17,866 nt of DNA from Thermodesulfobacteriales bacterium (lineage in GTDB: Bacteria; Desulfobacterota_D; UBA1144; Nemesobacterales; UBA2774), in assembly GCA_004525335.1 (NCBI GenBank), contig SPCL01000033.1, forward strand, positions 1 through 17,866. The letters run 5' to 3'. Below, piece after piece: positions 14,232 through 17,866 of this stretch (the stretch's first letter is position 1; each line of letters starts with the position of its first letter). Below the pieces are notes generated by a model that was not told the origin of the DNA, searched no databases, and saw only the letters and a list, made by a program, of their open reading frames with translations. The translations under genes and the position numbers were made by a program.

Positions 14232-14648
14232 TTGGAACGCACATTATCTATTATTAAACCGGATGGAGTTGAAAAAAACGTTATCGGAGAGGTACTCTCA
14301 AGGTTTGAAAAAAACGGGCTCAGAGTGGTTGCACTCAAGAGAATACAGCTCTCCAAATCAGATGCTGAAGGATTTTATGCAGTGCATAAAGAAAGGCCAT
14401 TTTTTGGATCTCTCACAGATTTTATGTCTAGAGGACCGATAGTAGTTCAAGTACTAGAGGGTGACAACGCAATAGCTAAAAATAGAGAGATTATGGGCGC
14501 AACTAATCCTGAAGAAGCGGCTGAAGGAACGATTAGGAAAGATTTTGCAACAAATATTGAAGAAAACACCGTACACGGCTCCGATTCTCCTGAGTCTGCT
14601 GACTTTGAAATAAAGTACTTCTTTAACGCGCTTGAGATTACAGGCTAG
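14232..14648 (+). CDS. ndk: Nucleoside diphosphate kinase
   Basis: 138 residues, usual length. It moves the terminal phosphate of ATP to NDPs through a phosphohistidine, here His115 in NTVHGSDS; the N-terminal ERTLSIIKPDGV, the HKERPFFGSL loop (52-61) and the MGATNPEEA stretch (88-96) are family hallmarks. The start is TTG at 14232, chosen because GGAGG stands seven bases before it and the protein begins where the family does. It is a single gene on the plus strand, divergent from the carbamoyltransferase cassette. No clear terminator follows. Confidence 0.97.
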   Translation: MERTLSIIKPDGVEKNVIGEVLSRFEKNGLRVVALKRIQLSKSDAEGFYAVHKERPFFGSLTDFMSRGPIVVQVLEGDNAIAKNREIMGATNPEEAAEGTIRKDFATNIEENTVHGSDSPESADFEIKYFFNALEITG

Positions 14649-14695
14649 TTAATAATTAACTGCATATAGAAAAACAAAAGAAAGATCTCTCACAT

Positions 14696-14710
14696 GCACA
14701 CATTGTGTGC
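14696..14710. repeat. 15-bp perfect palindrome downstream of ndk
   Basis: GCACACA and TGTGTGC are exact reverse complements around a single T. No T run follows, so it is not a convincing terminator. It could be a protein site or chance. Confidence 0.4.
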
Positions 14711-14760
14711 TGTTCTAGATGACGGTGGTTATAGGAAGCCTCAATCACAAGAAGAAGCCC

Positions 14761-14890
14761 GTCATTTCGAGCCCAGCGAGAAATCTAATCCTTTCCCGAC
14801 AAATCACCCATCCCGCCTGGGGGGGATAAATCGAAAACAATAGATTCTGAATAGATCCCGTATCAAGTACGGGACATGGTTCAGAATGAC
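14761..14890. repeat. 130-bp intergenic repeat element with terminal inverted repeats
   Basis: The ends GTCATTTCGAGCC (14761-14773) and, inverted, GTCATTCTGAACC (14878-14890) match at 10 of 13 positions. Inside are a second inverted pair (AGAAATCTA near 14780 and TAGATTCT at 14841-14848) and a hairpin CCCGTA/TACGGG (14857-14873). This is the make-up of the GTCATTCTGA-type dispersed intergenic repeats known from many environmental bacterial genomes, often mispredicted as short proteins; a spurious 62-codon frame covers it here. It is non-coding and has no transposase, so any movement would depend on outside help. Copy number in this genome is not visible from the window. Confidence 0.7.
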
Positions 14891-14947
14891 AACTTATTTC
14901 TACTAGTTTCTTAACGGGGAGAGGTATAGGCATTTTATTGGTTTTAT

Positions 14948-15631
14948 CTAACCGGGGCTGGTTTCTTTATTTACACAAGTATTAAAAACTGTCCCGAAAT
15001 GCTTGATAAAGCTTTTAGCAACATCTTTCATACTTACTGCAGACCCCAGGGTCTTTTCCATTGAAGTCACAACCACATCATTAATTCCACAGGGCACGAT
15101 CATAGAGAAGGCGTCCAAATCGGTACTCACATTAAGAGCCGAGCCATGCATGGTGATACCATTTTTCACGGCTACACCTATTGAAGCTATTTTTTGATTA
15201 TTTGTCCACACTCCCGGATACGATTCCCTTCTGTATGAATCAATTCCAAAATCTGCGAGCAAATTAATAAGCACCTGCTCCAAAGAGTTAATATAAGCTT
15301 TTACGCCGAGGTTAAAAGTCCTCAGATCTATTATAGGATACGAGACAAGTTGGCCCGGGCCATGATAGGTCAGATCCCCTCCCCGCTCTGTATTAAAGAC
15401 CTCTACTCCCATATCCTCTATCTGACTTACCGGCAGCATATAGTTATCGTCTTTTCCAAAGCGCCCATTAGTTATGACTGGGTAGTGCTCAAGCAAAAAC
15501 AAGTAACCGGGCTTTGTCGACTTAGATTGTCTAATGTCTTGAAATGCGCTCTCTTGAACTTCAAGCGCTTCCTTGTAACGTATCAGATTTAAGTACTCAT
15601 AAATCACTGAATTTTTCTTTGTATCGTTCAT
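14948..15631 (-). CDS. lipB: Octanoyl-[acyl carrier protein]:protein N-octanoyltransferase
   Basis: 227 residues from the ATG at 15631. It moves octanoyl from acyl carrier protein to lipoyl domains, the first step of lipoate synthesis in the cytoplasm. The catalytic Cys181 (VPCGI) and Lys147 (KIASIGVAV) are present, as are RGGDLTYHGPGQLVSYPI (83-100) and MHGSALNVSTDL (161-172). A TTG seven codons upstream (15652) is open, but the ATG fits the family start better; neither has a clear ribosome site. lipA is not in the window. It is divergent from holA, with about 97 nt between starts. Confidence 0.95.
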   Translation of the reverse strand: MNDTKKNSVIYEYLNLIRYKEALEVQESAFQDIRQSKSTKPGYLFLLEHYPVITNGRFGKDDNYMLPVSQIEDMGVEVFNTERGGDLTYHGPGQLVSYPIIDLRTFNLGVKAYINSLEQVLINLLADFGIDSYRRESYPGVWTNNQKIASIGVAVKNGITMHGSALNVSTDLDAFSMIVPCGINDVVVTSMEKTLGSAVSMKDVAKSFIKHFGTVFNTCVNKETSPG

Positions 15632-15677
15632 TTTGATATATATTCTAATCAATAATAAATGCTATACGAAACTTGTC

Positions 15678-15706
15678 TTGCTTAAAAGGACCTACTGGAA
15701 TATAAT
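15678..15706 (+). promoter_or_regulatory. Promoter of holA
   Basis: TTGCTT (15678-15683), exactly 17 nt, then perfect TATAAT (15701-15706). A start site near 15713 would lie just ahead of the ATG at 15729, which rules out the upstream in-frame ATG at 15633 as the holA start. Confidence 0.65.
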
Positions 15707-15728
15707 CCCAATAAATAACATTCTCATA

Positions 15729-16748
15729 ATGCCGATTAATAAAATGAACCAAAAAAAATCTTCAAAATCCGGATATGACGAATTTATAGACAAGGTTACA
15801 AATGGTGACATAAATCCTGTCTATATATTCACAGGGGATCAGTCTCATCTCATCGATAAAGCGCTCAGTGCCTTAAAAGCGAAAGTGCTGGGAGCCCAAG
15901 ATGATATGAACTATATAGTCTTCCATGGAGAAGCTGCGGCTGGGGAAGAGATTTTAGAGAATGCTTCTACCATGCCAATGTTTAGCAGTAAAAAAATAGT
16001 CGTTGTTAGGAACGCAGACAAATTAAAAGCTAAAGAACTGGCTGTACTCGAGCCATATTTTGAATCGCCATCCCCATCTGCATCTTTAGTTTTGATTTTC
16101 ACAGAAGGCAAAGCGCCTAAGATTAAATCAAAGAAAGTGCAAAAGTTCAATTTCACTGTTGGCAAAGACAATACGGCTTCTCTACTAAGAGATGAGGCTC
16201 AGAAATTAGGACTCACAATATCACCCAGAGCAACTCAGACATTAATATCTCTTGTCGGAGAAGACTTAAAAGAACTTCATAACGAACTTGTTAAACTTTC
16301 AATATACCGCTCCGAGGGAAAGACTATTGAAACTGAGGATATTGAAAAGCATACAAGAAGAGCTAAATTTGGAGATATTTTCACACTGATAAATGCAATA
16401 TCCAAGAAGAACAAAAGAGAAGCGCAGAAAGCGCTTTTAGATCTTGAAGCACAAGGAGAAGAACCCCTCTCAGTGCTGAGTCGCTTGATTTGGCGGTTTA
16501 GACTTATATGGAAAGCAAAGGAACTTACAGACAACAAAACACCGAAGGCTGATTTACTAAAAGAGCTGAAAATGTCGCCGGGAGCTTTTTACTATCTCAG
16601 TCAAGATCTAAAGAAGTACAGCTATCAGGATATTGCCAGAACAATGAAGTTGTTATTAGAGTGTGACAAGAAATTAAAGATAAGCTACGTACCTAGAAAC
16701 TTCCATCTAACCAAACTAATGACGGAGCTATTCAGTCAAAGTAAATAA
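15729..16748 (+). CDS. holA: DNA polymerase III delta subunit
   Basis: 339 residues from ATG at 15729 (MPINKMNQKK); the ATG at 15744 is an alternative. The delta subunit of the clamp loader opens the beta ring. The N-terminal domain has the NPVYIFTGDQSHLIDKAL stretch with a degenerate nucleotide-binding loop, then MPMFSSKKIVVVRNADKL (about 81-98). The middle has LISLVGEDLKELHNELVKL (174-192) and a sensor-like region, and the C-terminal helical domain contains ALLDLEAQGEEPLSVLSRLIWRFRLIWKAKEL, diagnostic of HolA. Length is usual. The frame is open further upstream to 15633, but that part lies before the promoter and overlaps lipB. No clear Shine-Dalgarno sequence is seen. It is convergent with rpsT, a frequent neighbour. 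Confidence 0.93.
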   Translation: MPINKMNQKKSSKSGYDEFIDKVTNGDINPVYIFTGDQSHLIDKALSALKAKVLGAQDDMNYIVFHGEAAAGEEILENASTMPMFSSKKIVVVRNADKLKAKELAVLEPYFESPSPSASLVLIFTEGKAPKIKSKKVQKFNFTVGKDNTASLLRDEAQKLGLTISPRATQTLISLVGEDLKELHNELVKLSIYRSEGKTIETEDIEKHTRRAKFGDIFTLINAISKKNKREAQKALLDLEAQGEEPLSVLSRLIWRFRLIWKAKELTDNKTPKADLLKELKMSPGAFYYLSQDLKKYSYQDIARTMKLLLECDKKLKISYVPRNFHLTKLMTELFSQSK

Positions 16749-16769
16749 GTAGTATTTAGAGTGAATATC

Positions 16770-17039
16770 TTAAGATGAAAGAGCAGCTACTCTTTTAGAA
16801 ATTCTTGAGACTTTTCTTGAGGCAGTTTCTTTCTTGATAAGACCCTTTGATGCCGCCTTTCTCAATTTAGCCTCGGTCTCTCTGAGTATCTGCTGAGCTG
16901 AGCTTGGATCTTTACTTTCAAGCACGGATTCAAACTTTTTAAGTTGTGTCTTAAGATCAGACTTGACTACAGTGTTACGATCTCTTTTTTTCAAACTTTG
17001 ACGGTGTCTCTTGATTCCAGATTTAATTCTTTCAGCCAT
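16770..17039 (-). CDS. rpsT: 30S ribosomal protein S20
   Basis: 89 residues, highly basic, all-helical: SGIKRHRQSLKKRDRN at 7-22 is the 16S-contacting first helix, and the end KGLIKKETASRKVSRISKRV (65-84) is the usual S20 C-terminus. Full length. AAGGAG stands nine bases before the ATG. It is convergent with holA (21 nt between stops). S20 synthesis is known to be autoregulated in Escherichia coli; nothing in this short leader shows that here. Confidence 0.97.
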   Translation of the reverse strand: MAERIKSGIKRHRQSLKKRDRNTVVKSDLKTQLKKFESVLESKDPSSAQQILRETEAKLRKAASKGLIKKETASRKVSRISKRVAALSS

Positions 17040-17070
17040 TAATTAATGCTCCTTCGAGAAATAATTTGCT

Positions 17071-17100
17071 ATAGTTTGCAGGGAATTAGGGGTTTGTCAA
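17071..17100 (-). promoter_or_regulatory. Candidate promoter of rpsT
   Basis: Minus strand: perfect TTGACA (17100-17095), 18-nt spacer and AACTAT (17076-17071), a 3/6 match; TATAGC three bases on is an alternative. About 32 nt before the ATG. The -35 is convincing, the -10 is not. Confidence 0.4.
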
Positions 17101-17116
17101 ATGATATAATTGCAAT

Positions 17117-17863
17117 TTAATCTTTTGTCGCCACTATTAAAAACTCCTTATTACCCTGTGTTCCTAGAATTGGTGAGGGTATTACGCCCATAATATTCAA
17201 ATTCAATTCTTCCAAATGCTTTGTTATCTTATCAACAACCTCTGTATGCTTTTTCTCATCTCTCACAATACCACCCTTTCCGACTTCCCCTTTTCCGACC
17301 TCAAACTGAGGTTTGATTAGAGCGACTAAGACGCCGCGGGGTTTTAAGAACATGATAGATGGGGCAATTAACATCGTAAGCGATATAAAAGACGCATCCA
17401 TTACGACAATGTCCACTTTTTCTGGAATATCGCCTTCTTTAAGATGCCGGGCATTTATTTTTTCCATCACAACAACCCGATCATCATTTCTCAGCTTCCA
17501 ATCAAGCTGACCATGCCCTACATCTAGAGCATAAACTTTAGATGCTCCATTTTGCAGCAGGCAATCAGTAAAGCCGCCGGTAGAAGCGCCTATATCAAGC
17601 GCGGTCTTGTCCTGCACATCAACTTCGAAGTGTTTAAGCGCGCCTTCTAGTTTTAACCCTCCCCGGCTGACATATTTCAGAGAGGAGCTTTTGACTAATA
17701 TCTCGCAATCAATTTTCAAAGGCGTTCCAGCTTTATCAACCTTCTGCCCATTTACATAAACCACACCTTCCATGATCAGAGCTTGCGCCTGATTCCTAGA
17801 TACTGCCAAGTTCCTTTCTACTAGAAGAATATCTAGCCTTTGTTTATTTATGGATTTTGCCAT
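17117..17863 (-). CDS. tlyA: TlyA-family rRNA 2'-O-methyltransferase (haemolysin A family)
   Basis: 248 residues. An N-terminal S4 RNA-binding domain (about 7-66, RLDILLVERNLAVSRNQAQA) leads to an FtsJ/RrmJ-type methyltransferase domain. The SAM site is LDIGASTGGFTD at 89-100. The catalytic tetrad Lys71, Asp156, Lys184 and Glu240 is intact and spaced as in the mycobacterial enzyme. TlyA methylates riboses in 16S and/or 23S rRNA; the old haemolysin name is probably indirect. The frame starts with ATG at 17863, three bases from the window edge, so its ribosome site and promoter are outside view. The stop lies 77 nt upstream of rpsT on the same strand, and rpsT has its own putative promoter. Confidence 0.95.
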   Translation of the reverse strand: MAKSINKQRLDILLVERNLAVSRNQAQALIMEGVVYVNGQKVDKAGTPLKIDCEILVKSSSLKYVSRGGLKLEGALKHFEVDVQDKTALDIGASTGGFTDCLLQNGASKVYALDVGHGQLDWKLRNDDRVVVMEKINARHLKEGDIPEKVDIVVMDASFISLTMLIAPSIMFLKPRGVLVALIKPQFEVGKGEVGKGGIVRDEKKHTEVVDKITKHLEELNLNIMGVIPSPILGTQGNKEFLIVATKD

Positions 17864-17866
17864 TAT

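Noticed and set aside
14745..14933. A 62-codon minus-strand frame between ndk and lipB
   Set aside because: It is the translation of the dispersed intergenic repeat, a known source of false proteins.

Overview
The window is bacterial chromosome: AT-rich, densely coded, and almost all on the minus strand. It carries housekeeping genes (proA, recN, ndk, lipB, holA, rpsT, tlyA, a sigma-70 factor), System I cytochrome c maturation genes (ccmA, ccmB) beside a c-haem protein of the cytochrome P460 family, a pyruvoyl-dependent arginine decarboxylase, and surface-sugar genes. System I maturation, lipB and a NodU-type carbamoyltransferase unit suggest a Gram-negative, respiring, probably environmental bacterium, perhaps of the former Deltaproteobacteria or a neighbouring phylum such as Dadabacteria. 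The lineage is an impression, not a determination.

Layout. 1-3082: ccmB (cut by the window edge, own putative promoter) and, upstream of it on the same strand, a transcription unit running from a clear promoter at 3053-3082 through a 3-beta-HSD-like dehydrogenase, ccmA (1-nt overlap) and a P460-type cytochrome, ending at a hairpin terminator (509-537). 3146-3401: a hairpin terminator behind a short open frame with protein-like composition but no ATG. 3553-4161: pyruvoyl-dependent arginine decarboxylase on the plus strand. 4201-5283: an orphan rfbB preceded by a 9-codon remnant that looks like the first codons of rfbA. 5353-9708: the proA - sigma factor - recN operon with a candidate promoter.

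9749-13847 is a sugar-nucleotide and polysaccharide-decoration island between proA and ndk. It holds a truncated, frameshifted UDP-glucuronate decarboxylase, an intact cysC (APS kinase), a truncated rfbD start, and a three-gene cassette of small membrane protein, NodU/CmcH-type carbamoyltransferase and DUF5989-like membrane protein. Remnants of rfbA, rfbD and the decarboxylase show that this cell once had a fuller dTDP- and UDP-sugar pathway here and has been losing it by deletion and rearrangement. 13848-14231 is non-coding and holds a perfect 20-bp inverted repeat.

14173-17863: ndk, a 130-bp intergenic repeat of a dispersed-element type, lipB and holA (divergent), rpsT (convergent with holA), and tlyA.

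I see no rRNA, tRNA, CRISPR array, transposase, prophage or recognisable new defence system. The best leads are the gene ghosts, the 20-bp inverted repeat, the cytochrome gene wedged between ccmA and ccmB, the small frame at 3210-3401, and near-identical translation-start modules in front of the decarboxylase and ndk genes.
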